Assembly (NCBI RefSeq): GCF_013347965.1
Contig: NZ_CP048810.1
Location: 3,471,501-3,535,500, forward strand
Length of the DNA stretch: 64,000 nt
DNA from: Pseudomonas bijieensis
Lineage (GTDB): Bacteria > Pseudomonadota > Gammaproteobacteria > Pseudomonadales > Pseudomonadaceae
Direction: 5' to 3'
Shown here: in pieces, positions 1-8,710 of the stretch
How the letters are laid out: each line of letters begins with the position of its first letter
How positions within the stretch are numbered: the stretch's first letter is position 1
Made by a program: the position numbers and the translations under genes
Notes under the pieces: generated by a model
Told to the model about the DNA's origin: nothing
Database searches by the model: none
Seen by the model: only the letters and a program-made list of their open reading frames with translations

Positions 1-154
1 TCAACTACGGGCGTTGCAACAGCATTTCCTGCATGCCAAGGGCTGGAACGAATGCCTGGACGCCGATGGCATGGTCAGCCGTCGGGACATGCCGTCCACC
101 ACGCCGTATCACCTGCTGACCTGCTATCGCGGGCTGGCCGATTATCTAGGCTGA
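1..154 (+). CDS. AGE-family epimerase/isomerase, C-terminal end only
   Basis: Only the last 50 codons are present; the reading frame begins at base 2 and stops with TGA at 152-154. The visible residues include KGWNECLDADG and a P-S-T-T-P-Y-H-L stretch. This is typical of the C-terminus of N-acylglucosamine 2-epimerase/mannose-6-phosphate isomerase type enzymes, where the motif lies in the last helices of the (alpha/alpha)6 barrel. The family interconverts aldose and ketose sugars or epimerises N-acyl-hexosamines. The substrate cannot be inferred from this fragment. A REP doublet follows immediately. Confidence 0.6.
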   Translation, partial: QLRALQQHFLHAKGWNECLDADGMVSRRDMPSTTPYHLLTCYRGLADYLG

Positions 155-162
155 TTGGCAAA

Positions 163-312
163 CCGCTATCGCGGGCAAGCCTTGCTCCCACAGGGATTTG
201 AGCAGCCCTGCTCCCCCAGGGATAGATCAAGCCTGTGGGAACAGCCCTATTTCCCAGAAATGAATCAAAACCTGTGGGAGCAAGGCTTGCCCGCGATGAA
301 CGATAACGCGGT
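163..312. repeat. REP doublet (inverted pair)
   Basis: Two inverted copies of the Pseudomonas REP consensus face each other: TATCGCGGGCAAGCCTTGCT near 168-187 and GTGGGAGCAAGGCTTGCC near 274-291. Between them lie shorter degenerate copies (cctgctcccccaggg, cctgtgggaacag). The doublet fills the gap between the convergent epimerase and dehydrogenase genes, where it could act as a transcript-end structure. Confidence 0.85.
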
Positions 313-313
313 C

Positions 314-1078
314 TTATGTTTTGTTGCGCTCAATGGCGAAACCAGCCCAGGTCTGGCTCACCGGCATCAGCTCCAGGCTGTTGATGTTGATGTGCGCGGG
401 AGTGTTGAGCACCCAGAAAATCGTATCGGCGATGTCCTGTGGCTGGATCGGCTCGGCACCGGCGTAGGTGGCGTTGTAGCGCTCCTGGTCGCCACCGAAG
501 CGCACCAGGGAAAACTCGCTTTCGCACAGGCCTGGCTCAATATTGCTCACCCGCACGCCCGTGCCTTGCAAGTCGCAACGCAGGTTCAGGGAAAACTGTT
601 TGACGAACGCCTTGCTCGCGCCATACACGTGGCTACCCGGATACGGGTAGTTGCCGGCGATGGAACCCAGGTTGACGATCCCGGCCCCTCGGCCGTGGGC
701 GATCAGGCGCGGCAGCAGCAGGCGAGTGCTATAGATCAGCCCTTTCACATTGGTGTCGACCATGGTGTCCCAGTCATCGAGATCACACTTGGGCGCCGGG
801 TCGACGCCCAGGGCCAGGCCGGCGTTGTTGATCAGCCCGCGCAATTTGGCGAAGGACGGCGGCAGGTTGGCGATTGCCTCTTCCATGGCCTTGCGATCAC
901 GCACGTCCAGGACCAGGCCATGGACTTCGGTCTGCTTCGACAGCTCTGCACAGAGAGCATTGAGGCGTTCTTCACGACGACCGGTCAGCACCAGTTTCCA
1001 ACCGGCCTCGGCAAAACGACGGGCACAGGCTTCACCAAAACCGGACGTCGCGCCGGTGATAAACAGGGTGTCAGACAT
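314..1078 (-). CDS. ydfG: SDR family NADP-dependent oxidoreductase, YdfG-like
   Basis: A 254-aa classical short-chain dehydrogenase/reductase. The Rossmann motif is TGATSGFG near the N-terminus (TGxxxGxG), followed by the structural motif NNAGLALG. The catalytic Ser-Tyr-Lys set is IVNLGSIAG followed by VYGASKAF (YxxxK). The C-terminal segment (INSLELMPVSQTWAGF) closely resembles E. coli YdfG, an NADP+-dependent 3-hydroxy acid dehydrogenase that oxidises L-allo-threonine, serine and 3-hydroxypropionate and also acts as malonic semialdehyde reductase. Length matches the family (about 250). It is a stand-alone leftward gene; AAGGAGAACACG just upstream provides the ribosome-binding site for the ATG at 1078. 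Family assignment is firm; the physiological substrate is inferred. Confidence 0.85.
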   Translation of the reverse strand: MSDTLFITGATSGFGEACARRFAEAGWKLVLTGRREERLNALCAELSKQTEVHGLVLDVRDRKAMEEAIANLPPSFAKLRGLINNAGLALGVDPAPKCDLDDWDTMVDTNVKGLIYSTRLLLPRLIAHGRGAGIVNLGSIAGNYPYPGSHVYGASKAFVKQFSLNLRCDLQGTGVRVSNIEPGLCESEFSLVRFGGDQERYNATYAGAEPIQPQDIADTIFWVLNTPAHININSLELMPVSQTWAGFAIERNKT

Positions 1079-1768
1079 CGTGTTCTCCTTGTTTGAACTT
1101 CAAAAGCCGTTGAATGGAAATCGGCACACAGCATGCCCGGCCTGGCACGCTGGGAGCAAGGCTTGCACACGCGCGTTGCCCCACAACTGCTCATAAAACA
1201 TCCAATCCAGGCCAGGCCTTGTCCAACAAGGCCCGCAGCCGGTTGCCCGCATCTTATCCACAGGCACGTCCACAGTAATCGGGGGCAAGTGCAAATCCCG
1301 CAAGCCGCTGTGCATAAGGCTTTGCGAGGTATTTGGAAATTTTTTTCGCTTGACCCTGCAAGTGACGTTGTGCAGCGCAATTTATCTGCTATAAGCCGAC
1401 ACTGGGTGGGCGATGGCTCCAAGCCAGTAACGACGGCCCTCAGCGCGGTCTTTCCAGAGTTTAATCACAGACTTATCCACAGGCTTGCCCACAGAATTTC
1501 GAGCCCATTGCAGCGCCCATAAAAGTGTTGACAACAGCTCCTTGAGCTTGACCAAAAACACCTGATCAAAAAAATAACCACAGCCCTGCAAGCCACGTAT
1601 TCAAAGGCTTGCAGCCAGCTACTCCCACGTTACCCACAGCCAGTTCCACAGCAAACGGGGACAAGTCAAAACCGTGACAAAACAACTGTTTGCGGCGACT
1701 TTATGTCGCGGTTTCGCAGGGGCTCAGGATTGTTGTCCACAATTCTTCGGCACAGCCAAAATCCCATT
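1079..1768. other. Long non-coding region with a cluster of DnaA-box-like 9-mers
   Basis: No convincing gene is present: the ORFs here have no family resemblance or ribosome-binding site. It holds three exact matches to the DnaA box TTWTNCACA: TTATCCACA at 1254-1262, TTATGCACA on the minus strand at 1309-1317 and TTATCCACA at 1473-1481. One-mismatch copies lie at 1461-1469 (TTAATCACA), 1630-1638 (TTACCCACA) and 1733-1741 (TTGTCCACA). A-rich/T-rich patches lie at about 1335-1350 and 1566-1578. A small palindrome GCGAC-TTTAT-GTCGC (1695-1709) could be an operator. It is not next to dnaA, dnaN, rpmH or mnmG, so it is not the expected oriC. Confidence 0.5.
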
Positions 1769-1857
1769 GTGGGAGCGGGCTTGCTCGCGAAGGTGGCGGG
1801 TCAGTCAACATTGACGTCCCCGGCACTCCGCTTTCGCGAGCAAGCCCGCTCCCACAG
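1769..1857. repeat. REP doublet (inverted pair)
   Basis: GTGGGAGCGGGCTTGCTCGC at the left is mirrored by GCGAGCAAGCCCGCTCCCAC at the right, about 50 bp apart. The spacer contains the ATTGA(C/T)GT core seen in other doublets of this window. This is the REPIN layout. Confidence 0.9.
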
Positions 1858-1879
1858 GGGTTTTCGGTGGGTTGAAGAA

Positions 1880-1914
1880 TAAAAAAAACCCGGCGATCAC
1901 TCGCCGGGTTTTGT
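1880..1914 (-). terminator. Rho-independent terminator of the liv operon
   Basis: A 10-bp stem AACCCGGCGA / TCGCCGGGTT (1887-1896 and 1901-1910) with a four-base loop. On the minus strand it is followed by a run of T, as expected for termination after livF. A shorter T stretch on the other side may give weak bidirectional activity. Confidence 0.88.
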
Positions 1915-1930
1915 TATTGCTGTACCCGCC

Positions 1931-2647
1931 TCAGTGCCCGCCCAGATACGCGTTGCGCACTTCCTCGTTGGCCAGCAGTTCCTTGCCCGTGCCGGTCAGG
2001 CGGATTTCGCCGTTGACCATCACATAGGCCCGGTCCGACAGCCTGAGGGCGTGGTTGGCGTTCTGCTCCACCAGGAAGATGGTCATCCCGGTGGAGGCCA
2101 GCTCACGCAGGGTGGCGAAGATCTGTTTCACCACGATCGGTGCCAGCCCCAGGCTCGGCTCATCGAGCAGCAACAACTTTGGCCGGCTCATCAATGCCCG
2201 AGCGATGGCGAGCATTTGCTGCTCGCCACCGGACATGGTCATGGCCCGCTGGTTGCGCCGCTCCTTGAGCCGTGGAAACAGCTCGAACATGCGCTGCATG
2301 TCTTCGCTGGCGTATTTGTCACCAATGGGGATGGTGCCCATCAGCAGGTTTTCCTCGACGGTCATGTCGGGGAAGACCCGCCGCCCTTCCGGCGACTGCG
2401 CAATGCCGTTGGAGGCAATGTAGTGCGACGACTTCTGGGTGATGTCCACGCCTTGGTAGATGATCTGCCCGCCTGCCGCACGTGGCTGGCCGAAGATCGA
2501 CATCAGCAGCGTGGACTTGCCGGCCCCGTTGGAGCCGATCAGGCTCACGGTCTCGCCTTCGCCAATGTGCATCGAGACTTTTTTCAGGGCCTGGATCGGC
2601 CCGTAGAACACATCCAGTTCCTTGAGTTCGAGGATAGGTCCACTCAT
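1931..2647 (-). CDS. livF: Branched-chain amino acid ABC transporter, ATP-binding protein LivF
   Basis: A 238-aa ATPase, one of two in the LIV-I type importer that drives uptake of leucine, isoleucine and valine. It shows Walker A (GSNGAGKST), the ABC signature (MSGGEQQMLAIARAL), Walker B (LLLLDEPSLGLAP) and the switch histidine region (FLVEQNANHAL). The SPEGRRVFPDMTVEENL stretch is characteristic of LivF. It is the last gene of the leftward livKHMGF operon and its start overlaps the end of livG by four bases, suggesting translational coupling. A terminator follows the stop codon. Confidence 0.95.
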   Translation of the reverse strand: MSGPILELKELDVFYGPIQALKKVSMHIGEGETVSLIGSNGAGKSTLLMSIFGQPRAAGGQIIYQGVDITQKSSHYIASNGIAQSPEGRRVFPDMTVEENLLMGTIPIGDKYASEDMQRMFELFPRLKERRNQRAMTMSGGEQQMLAIARALMSRPKLLLLDEPSLGLAPIVVKQIFATLRELASTGMTIFLVEQNANHALRLSDRAYVMVNGEIRLTGTGKELLANEEVRNAYLGGH

Positions 2648-3516
2648 ACCAGTTCCTCTTCATCGGCACCCAGGTAGGCCGCGATCACCTTCGGATCGTT
2701 GCGGATCGCCTCGGGACCGCCCTCGGCGATCACGTTGCCGTGGTCCAGCACCACGATGTGGTCGGAAATGCTCATTACCATGCCCATGTCGTGTTCGATC
2801 AGCACCACGGTCAGATCATGCTCGTCACGCAGCAGCCGGATCATCGCGCTCAGCGCTTCGGTTTCCTGAGGGTTGAGGCCGGCGGCCGGTTCATCGAGGC
2901 AGATGATCTGCGGGCGGGTGCACATGGCCCGGGCGATTTCCAGGCGCCGCTGCTGGCCATAGGAAAGCTCCCCGGCGAGGCGGTTGGCACAATCCACCAG
3001 GTCCACCACTTCCAGCCAGTAGAACGCATGGTCCAGGGCGTCGCTTTCAGCCTTGCGGTAGCCCTTGGTGTTGAGGATGCCCGCCACCAGGCTGCGGTTG
3101 ACCCACATGTGCTGGGCGACCAGGAGGTTTTCCAGCACCGACATTTCCTTGAACAGGCGAATGTTCTGGAAAGTGCGCGCCAGGCCGGCGCGGTTCACCA
3201 GGTGGGTGCCGCCGAACATCTTGTAGTACAGCCGGCTGGCGAAGGATTTCGGCGACACGAAGTCGGTTGGGCGAAACGCTTCGCCCAACAGCTTGATGAC
3301 GTTGGTTCGCTCGCCACGCACGTTGAGTTCGATCTTGCCGCCCGAGGCCTTGTAGAAACCGGTCAGGCAGTTGAACACCGTGGTCTTGCCCGCGCCGTTG
3401 GGGCCGATCAGGGCGAAGATCGAGTTGCGTTTGACTTGCAGGCTGACATCGCTGAGGGCCTTGATGCCGCCGAACTGCATCATCAGGTTTTCAACTTTGA
3501 GTACGACTTCGCTCAT
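2644..3516 (-). CDS. livG: Branched-chain amino acid ABC transporter, ATP-binding protein LivG (with insertion)
   Basis: A 290-aa ABC ATPase with Walker A GPNGAGKT at residues 38-45, the LSYGQQRRLEIARA signature and Walker B IICLDEPAAGLNP. The C-terminal part (VLIEHDMGMVMSISDHIVVLDHG) is classic LivG/BraF. It is about 35 residues longer than the usual 255-aa LivG. The extra segment lies roughly at residues 67-105, between Walker A and the TFQNIRLF Q-loop region, and is rich in basic and aromatic residues. It overlaps both livF and livM by four bases. The function call is secure; the role of the insertion is unknown. Confidence 0.94.
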   Translation of the reverse strand: MSEVVLKVENLMMQFGGIKALSDVSLQVKRNSIFALIGPNGAGKTTVFNCLTGFYKASGGKIELNVRGERTNVIKLLGEAFRPTDFVSPKSFASRLYYKMFGGTHLVNRAGLARTFQNIRLFKEMSVLENLLVAQHMWVNRSLVAGILNTKGYRKAESDALDHAFYWLEVVDLVDCANRLAGELSYGQQRRLEIARAMCTRPQIICLDEPAAGLNPQETEALSAMIRLLRDEHDLTVVLIEHDMGMVMSISDHIVVLDHGNVIAEGGPEAIRNDPKVIAAYLGADEEELV

Positions 3517-4793
3517 GGCGCTACCCCCTTGCGCGGCGTCACACCGGTACGGCTGATACGGATCAGGCCGCGCGGGCGCCAGATCATCATCAACACCATC
3601 AGTACGCCGAACAGCAGCACCCGGTATTCAGAGAAACTGCGCAGCAGCTCCGGGGCCACGGTGAGCACGAACGCGGCAATCACCACGCCGACCGTCGAGC
3701 CCATGCCCCCCAGCACCACGATTGCCAGGATCAGCGCCGACTCGAAGAAGGTGAACGACGCCGGGTTGACGAAGCCCTGGTAACTGGCGAAGAACACCCC
3801 GGCCAGGCCCGCCGTGGACGCGCCAATAGTGAAGGCCGAGAGCTTGACCAGCACATGATTCAGGCCCATGGAGCGGCAAGCGATTTCATCCTCGCGCAGG
3901 GCCTCCCAGGCACGCCCGACTGGCATACGGGTCAGGCGATGCTTGATGTAGAGCACCAGCAGCACAACGATGAACAGCACGATGTAGATGAACAGGAATT
4001 TCAGGTTCGGGTTGTAATCGATGCCGAAGAACTCATGGAACGGCACCCCGCCATCTTTCGCCCTTCGACCGAACTCCAGGCCGAAAAAGGTCGGCGAAGG
4101 CACAGGCATGCCGTTCGGTCCGCCGGTGAACGACAGCCAGTTGTTGAGCACCAGGCGAATGATTTCCCCGAAGCCCAAGGTCACGATGGCCAGGTAGTCA
4201 CCGTGCATTCGCAACACAGGAAAACCCAGTATGCACCCGGCCATCGCCGCCGTAATGGCCGCCAGCGGCAGCACCGTCCAGAAACCCAGCCCCAGGTATT
4301 GATAGCCCAGCGCCAGGCCATAGGCGCCGATGGCGTAGAACGCCACGTAACCCAGGTCGAGCAGCCCCGCCAGGCCAACCACGATGTTCAGGCCCAGGCC
4401 CAACAGCACATAGATCAGCCCGAGGATGACCACCGTGAGCACATATTTGTTGGCAAAGAACGGAAACACGATGGCAATCACGATCAGCGCCGGGATAATC
4501 CAGCGCAGGTTCGACTTGTAGTCCGGTGGCAGTACATGAACGCCGGAACCGGTGCTTTCGAACCCCTGGAGCACCTTCAGGCCCTTGGGTGTTTGCAGGA
4601 ACAGGCTCAAGGCAAAGCGCCCGACCATCACGATCGCCACCAGCCAGCCGACGCGGGCCGGTTGCAGGTTGAAGCTGTAGCCGTCGAGCACCACGCCGAC
4701 AATCGGCCCGAACACGATCAGCGAGATCAGGCCGGCCAGGATCGCGTCGATGACGCTCTTTTTGATATCAATCGGTTTATTGGCAGCAGACAT
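3513..4793 (-). CDS. livM: High-affinity branched-chain amino acid ABC transporter permease LivM
   Basis: A 426-aa inner-membrane permease with many hydrophobic helices. It carries the BPD_transp_2 signature region GLAGLLDLGYVAFYAIGAYG and the EAA-like coupling segment GRAWEALREDEIACRSMGLN that contacts the ATPases. The N-terminal ~100 residues hold additional hydrophobic segments before the conserved core, as in proteobacterial LivM of about 420 residues. It starts two bases after livH ends and overlaps livG by four bases. It pairs with LivH to form the translocation pore. Confidence 0.94.
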   Translation of the reverse strand: MSAANKPIDIKKSVIDAILAGLISLIVFGPIVGVVLDGYSFNLQPARVGWLVAIVMVGRFALSLFLQTPKGLKVLQGFESTGSGVHVLPPDYKSNLRWIIPALIVIAIVFPFFANKYVLTVVILGLIYVLLGLGLNIVVGLAGLLDLGYVAFYAIGAYGLALGYQYLGLGFWTVLPLAAITAAMAGCILGFPVLRMHGDYLAIVTLGFGEIIRLVLNNWLSFTGGPNGMPVPSPTFFGLEFGRRAKDGGVPFHEFFGIDYNPNLKFLFIYIVLFIVVLLVLYIKHRLTRMPVGRAWEALREDEIACRSMGLNHVLVKLSAFTIGASTAGLAGVFFASYQGFVNPASFTFFESALILAIVVLGGMGSTVGVVIAAFVLTVAPELLRSFSEYRVLLFGVLMVLMMIWRPRGLIRISRTGVTPRKGVAP

Positions 4794-4795
4794 AC

Positions 4796-5710
<915 letters not shown>

Positions 5711-5729
5711 AACGCAATCTCACGCAGTG

Positions 5730-5760
5730 AGAACCTGCACACCCTGGGGTGTGCGGTTCT
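5730..5760 (-). promoter_or_regulatory. Intercistronic stem-loop between livK and livH
   Basis: A nearly perfect inverted repeat: AGAACC-T-GCACACCC / GGGTGTGC-GGTTCT, 14 paired bases with one bulge and a very tight apex. No T tract follows on either strand, so it is not a canonical terminator. Its position just upstream of livH suggests a 3'-end stabiliser or partial attenuator that raises livK relative to livHMGF; this role is inferred. Confidence 0.7.
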
Positions 5761-5874
5761 TCTAAGGAAAATACAGATGTACGTCGGAGCAATGTCAGGC
5801 ACGACCGCTGCGCATCCCTTGGCAACCGGGGCTTGCCCGGCTCCCAAAGGAGGCCTGGACGGTCGCGTCAGGCC

Positions 5875-7011
5875 TTACTTCTGTTTTTCCAGCTGGTGGT
5901 ATTTGCCGTCCTTGTCCCACTGGTAAACCACGTAGTCGGAGACTTTCAAGTCGCCCTTGGCGTCCCATTCCTTCTTGCCCATCACGGTCTGGACAGGGTT
6001 GGCCTTGAGCCACTTGGCCGCGTCTTCGCCTTTATTGGACTTGGCGCCATTGAAGCCGGCGGCCAGGGCCTGGACCGAAGCGTAGGCGTACAGGGTGTAG
6101 CCTTCAGGCTCGGTGCCATTCTTGCGGAATTCGTCAACCACGGCCTTGCTGTCTGGCAGCAGGCGCGGGTCGGCGCCAAAGGTCATGTACACGCCATCGA
6201 CGTATTGCGCGCCGCCGGCGGTGGTGACCAGTTCGTCGGTCACGATGCCATCGTCGGACATGAATTTCACGTCCTTGAGGCCTTGTTCACGCAATTGGCG
6301 AACCAGCGGGCCGGCTTCCGGGTGCAGGCCGCCGAAATAGACCACATCGGCACCCGTCGAACGGATCTTGGTGACTACGGCGCTGAAGTCTTTTTCGCCA
6401 CGGGTCAGGCCTTCGTACAGCACTGGCTTCACGCCACGCTCCGTGAGCCGGGCCATGGTTGCATCCGCCAGGCCCTGGCCGTAGGTGTCCTTGTCGTGCA
6501 GCACGACGACTTTCTTGCCCTTGAGCACGTCGACAATGTAGTCACCCGCCACGATGCCTTGCTGGTCGTCACGACCGCACATGCGGAACATCGCGCTCAG
6601 GCCACGCTCGGTAACCTTCGGGTTGGTCGAGCCCGGGGTGATCGCGATGATGCCGGCTTCGTCATAGACCTCGGAGGCCGGGATGGTATTGGACGAGCAG
6701 AAGTGCCCGACCACGCCGATTACCTTGTCCTGTTCGACCAGGCGGTTGGCCACGGCAACGGCCTGCTTGGGTTCGCAGGCGTCGTCGCCCGCAACCAGTA
6801 CGATTTTCTCGCCGTTGACGCCACCCGCTTTGTTGATGACATCGGCTGCCGCCTGGGCCCCCTTCATGTACTGCTCGCCAAATGCAGCGTTGGCGCCGGT
6901 CATCGGCCCCGCCACACCAATTTTCACATCAGCTTGAGCAAACGCAGAAACACCCAGCGCAGCTGCCACTGCGAGGGCCAGGAAACCTTTCTTGTAAAAC
7001 GTCTGGGACAT
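5875..7011 (-). CDS. livK: Branched-chain amino acid ABC transporter, periplasmic substrate-binding protein LivK
   Basis: A 378-aa type I periplasmic binding protein for leucine/isoleucine/valine. The chosen ATG at 7011 gives MSQTFYKKGFLALAVAAAL..., a good Sec signal peptide with cleavage near AFAQA-DVKIGVAG, and has TTGGAG about ten bases upstream. The longer in-frame extension to 7056 lacks a signal-like start. The mature part has VAGPMTGANAAFGEQ at the N-terminus and GHFCSSNTIPASEVY and TPGSTNP ligand-pocket segments of the LIVBP family. It heads the operon and is preceded by a sigma-54 promoter match. Confidence 0.93.
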   Translation of the reverse strand: MSQTFYKKGFLALAVAAALGVSAFAQADVKIGVAGPMTGANAAFGEQYMKGAQAAADVINKAGGVNGEKIVLVAGDDACEPKQAVAVANRLVEQDKVIGVVGHFCSSNTIPASEVYDEAGIIAITPGSTNPKVTERGLSAMFRMCGRDDQQGIVAGDYIVDVLKGKKVVVLHDKDTYGQGLADATMARLTERGVKPVLYEGLTRGEKDFSAVVTKIRSTGADVVYFGGLHPEAGPLVRQLREQGLKDVKFMSDDGIVTDELVTTAGGAQYVDGVYMTFGADPRLLPDSKAVVDEFRKNGTEPEGYTLYAYASVQALAAGFNGAKSNKGEDAAKWLKANPVQTVMGKKEWDAKGDLKVSDYVVYQWDKDGKYHQLEKQK

Positions 7012-7073
7012 GAGGTGGTGCTCCAAGGTTTTTTTTAGTTGGCACTGCGACTTCATTTCACTGAAAAGCTCAG

Positions 7074-7089
7074 AGCAAGGGCCGTGCCA
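7074..7089 (-). promoter_or_regulatory. Sigma-54 (RpoN) promoter of livK
   Basis: On the minus strand the sequence is TGGCACGGCCCTTGCT, an exact match to TGGCACG-N4-TTGCT with the obligatory GG and GC at -24/-12. It predicts a transcript start near 7063 and a 5' leader of about 50 bases ahead of the livK ATG at 7011. This implies control by RpoN and an enhancer-binding protein, fitting a nitrogen or amino-acid scavenging operon. The match is seen directly; activity is inferred. Confidence 0.72.
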
Positions 7090-7161
7090 TCGGTTTTTTA
7101 TTCTGAAAAAAGTCGCTGCTTTATTGTTATTTCGACTGTTTCGGGCCCTTTTTCATAGGGC

Positions 7162-7261
7162 GTGCAACCGTCTAAACCGCACGAGGTGCAACCTTTTACT
7201 TAAATGGGTGAAACCCTCCTTGAGCCATCATTGCAACCATCACACGAAACGGCGTGCAACC
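7162..7261. promoter_or_regulatory. Four GTGCAACC-type direct repeats upstream of livK
   Basis: GTGCAACC occurs at 7162-7169, 7186-7193 and 7254-7261, and TTGCAACC at 7231-7238. They form two pairs with 24- and 23-base spacing, 68-69 bases apart. They lie about 100-200 bp upstream of the inferred sigma-54 transcript start, the usual place for enhancer-binding-protein sites. The regulator is unknown. Confidence 0.45.
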
Positions 7262-7343
7262 ACTGTGTAACAACCCACGTCACCGAACTGCACACTGTCG
7301 GTGCGCGACTGCTACAACCCGCACCATAACAGGCTAGACGCTA

Positions 7344-7368
7344 TGCCGGAAAAACGTGGCTTCCGGCA
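7344..7368. terminator. Stem-loop downstream of amaA
   Basis: TGCCGGAA (7344-7351) and TTCCGGCA (7361-7368) form an eight-base stem with a nine-base loop, 15 bases past the amaA stop codon. No strong T run follows on the minus strand, so it is at most a weak terminator or RNA 3'-end structure. Together with the livK promoter elements it accounts for the 7012-7382 gap. Confidence 0.4.
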
Positions 7369-7382
7369 ACATTTTTCAACAC

Positions 7383-8666
7383 TCAAATGACGATCCGCAG
7401 GCACTGGCCCGCGTGATACAGCGAAAAGCCCGCCTCATACAAGCAACTGCGCAGGCCCACCCCGGCCAACGGCTGCATGGGTGCGAACGGAATCGGCAGC
7501 GCCTGGGCATTGCCGTGGCACAGGTAGTCGGCGAAAGCCTTGCCCACCACTGTACCGGTGGTCACGCCCCGACCGTTGTAGCCGGTCACGGCCACCAGCC
7601 CCGGGGCCGGTTCGAACAGACGCATCAGGTGATCAGGGGTGAAGGCAATGCAACCGGTCCAGGTACATTCCCACTCAACCGACTTGAGGTAAGGGAAATA
7701 GTGCTGCTGCACCCGGTCGGCCCAAGCCTTGAGGAACCAGGTCGGCTTGCGGTTGCCATTGCCCAGGCTGCCCAGCAGCAAACGGCCGTCCTTGTCCCGA
7801 CGGATGCTGCTTAACACCTGGCGGGTATCCCACGAACCCTGCCCACCCGGCAGAATGCGTCGGGCGGCCTCGTCGGTCAGTGGGGTGGAGGCGACCTGAT
7901 AGTAATAACCGGGGAAGAAATTTCGCCGCAGCTCGGTCCAGTCGCCTTCGGTATAGGCGTTGGAGGCGATCACTACCTGCTCGGCCAATACCGAACCCTG
8001 GGCGGTCTGCACCGACCAGCGCTGGTCTTGGCGTTCCAGGCGCGTCACCGGGGAATGGTCGAACAACTGGCCGCCAAGGTCCGTGGCCGCCTTGGCCAAC
8101 CCGCTGGTGTAGGCCATCGGATTGAGGGTGCCGGCGCGGCGGTCGAGCAATGCCGCGGCGATTTTCGACGTACCGGTCGCCTCGGCACACGCCTGGCCGG
8201 TGAGTAACTCCACCGGGGCACCACGGCGTTTCCATTGTTCTTCGCGACTGCGCAGGTCTGCCTCACCCCGGGCGTTATGGGCCATGTGCAAAGTGCCTTC
8301 GCGGCGCAACTGGCAATCAATGTTGTATTTATCGATGAGGCTGAACACCAGGGCCGGCGCGGCCCCCAGCATGCGGTTGAGCTGGCTGCCCACCGCCTCG
8401 CCGAACCCGGCCTCGATGTCGTCCGGCGGGATCCACAGGCCGGCGTTCACCAGGCCGACGTTACGCCCCGATCCGCCATGCCCGGCGCGGTGGGCTTCCA
8501 GCACGGCAACACGCTTGCCCTGCTCCAACAAGTGAACCGCCGCCGACAGCCCGGTGAAACCGGCACCGATCACACACACATCAACGGTGATTTCGCCCGT
8601 CAGCGCGGTGTTTTCAGGCCTTTGCGGCGTCAGCTTTTCCCACAGACATTCTTCGCGTAACGGCAT
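7383..8666 (-). CDS. amaA: FAD-dependent L-pipecolate oxidase AmaA
   Basis: A 427-aa flavin oxidoreductase of the DAO/GlpO family. The dinucleotide-binding motif GAGFTG is at residues 34-39, and the C-terminal FAD-contact segment is TGYNGRGVTTGTVVGK. The ATG at 8666 has GGAG seven bases upstream; the longer frame to 8699 does not. Its position next to amaB and a divergent LysR gene matches the P. putida amaA-amaB locus. There AmaA oxidises L-pipecolate to delta1-piperideine-6-carboxylate in D-lysine catabolism. Alone, the sequence would only support an amine/imino acid oxidase (PuuB-like); the neighbourhood gives the more specific call. Confidence 0.78.
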   Translation of the reverse strand: MPLREECLWEKLTPQRPENTALTGEITVDVCVIGAGFTGLSAAVHLLEQGKRVAVLEAHRAGHGGSGRNVGLVNAGLWIPPDDIEAGFGEAVGSQLNRMLGAAPALVFSLIDKYNIDCQLRREGTLHMAHNARGEADLRSREEQWKRRGAPVELLTGQACAEATGTSKIAAALLDRRAGTLNPMAYTSGLAKAATDLGGQLFDHSPVTRLERQDQRWSVQTAQGSVLAEQVVIASNAYTEGDWTELRRNFFPGYYYQVASTPLTDEAARRILPGGQGSWDTRQVLSSIRRDKDGRLLLGSLGNGNRKPTWFLKAWADRVQQHYFPYLKSVEWECTWTGCIAFTPDHLMRLFEPAPGLVAVTGYNGRGVTTGTVVGKAFADYLCHGNAQALPIPFAPMQPLAGVGLRSCLYEAGFSLYHAGQCLRIVI

Positions 8667-8710
8667 TGCCAGACTCCGAAAAAGAAACCCAACCATCACA
8701 CACGACTCAT

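Noticed and set aside
155..1096. A 313-aa rightward ORF opposite the dehydrogenase
   Set aside because: It begins in REP DNA, is the antisense shadow of the YdfG-like gene and resembles no protein family.
1133..1522. Short ORFs in the non-coding region between ydfG and livF
   Set aside because: No ribosome-binding sites, atypical composition and mutually overlapping frames; the DnaA-box-like content explains the region better.
1254..1741. The DnaA-box cluster as the chromosomal replication origin
   Set aside because: Pseudomonas oriC lies beside rpmH-dnaA-dnaN. None of these genes, nor mnmG/parAB, is present, and the flanking genes are ydfG and livF.
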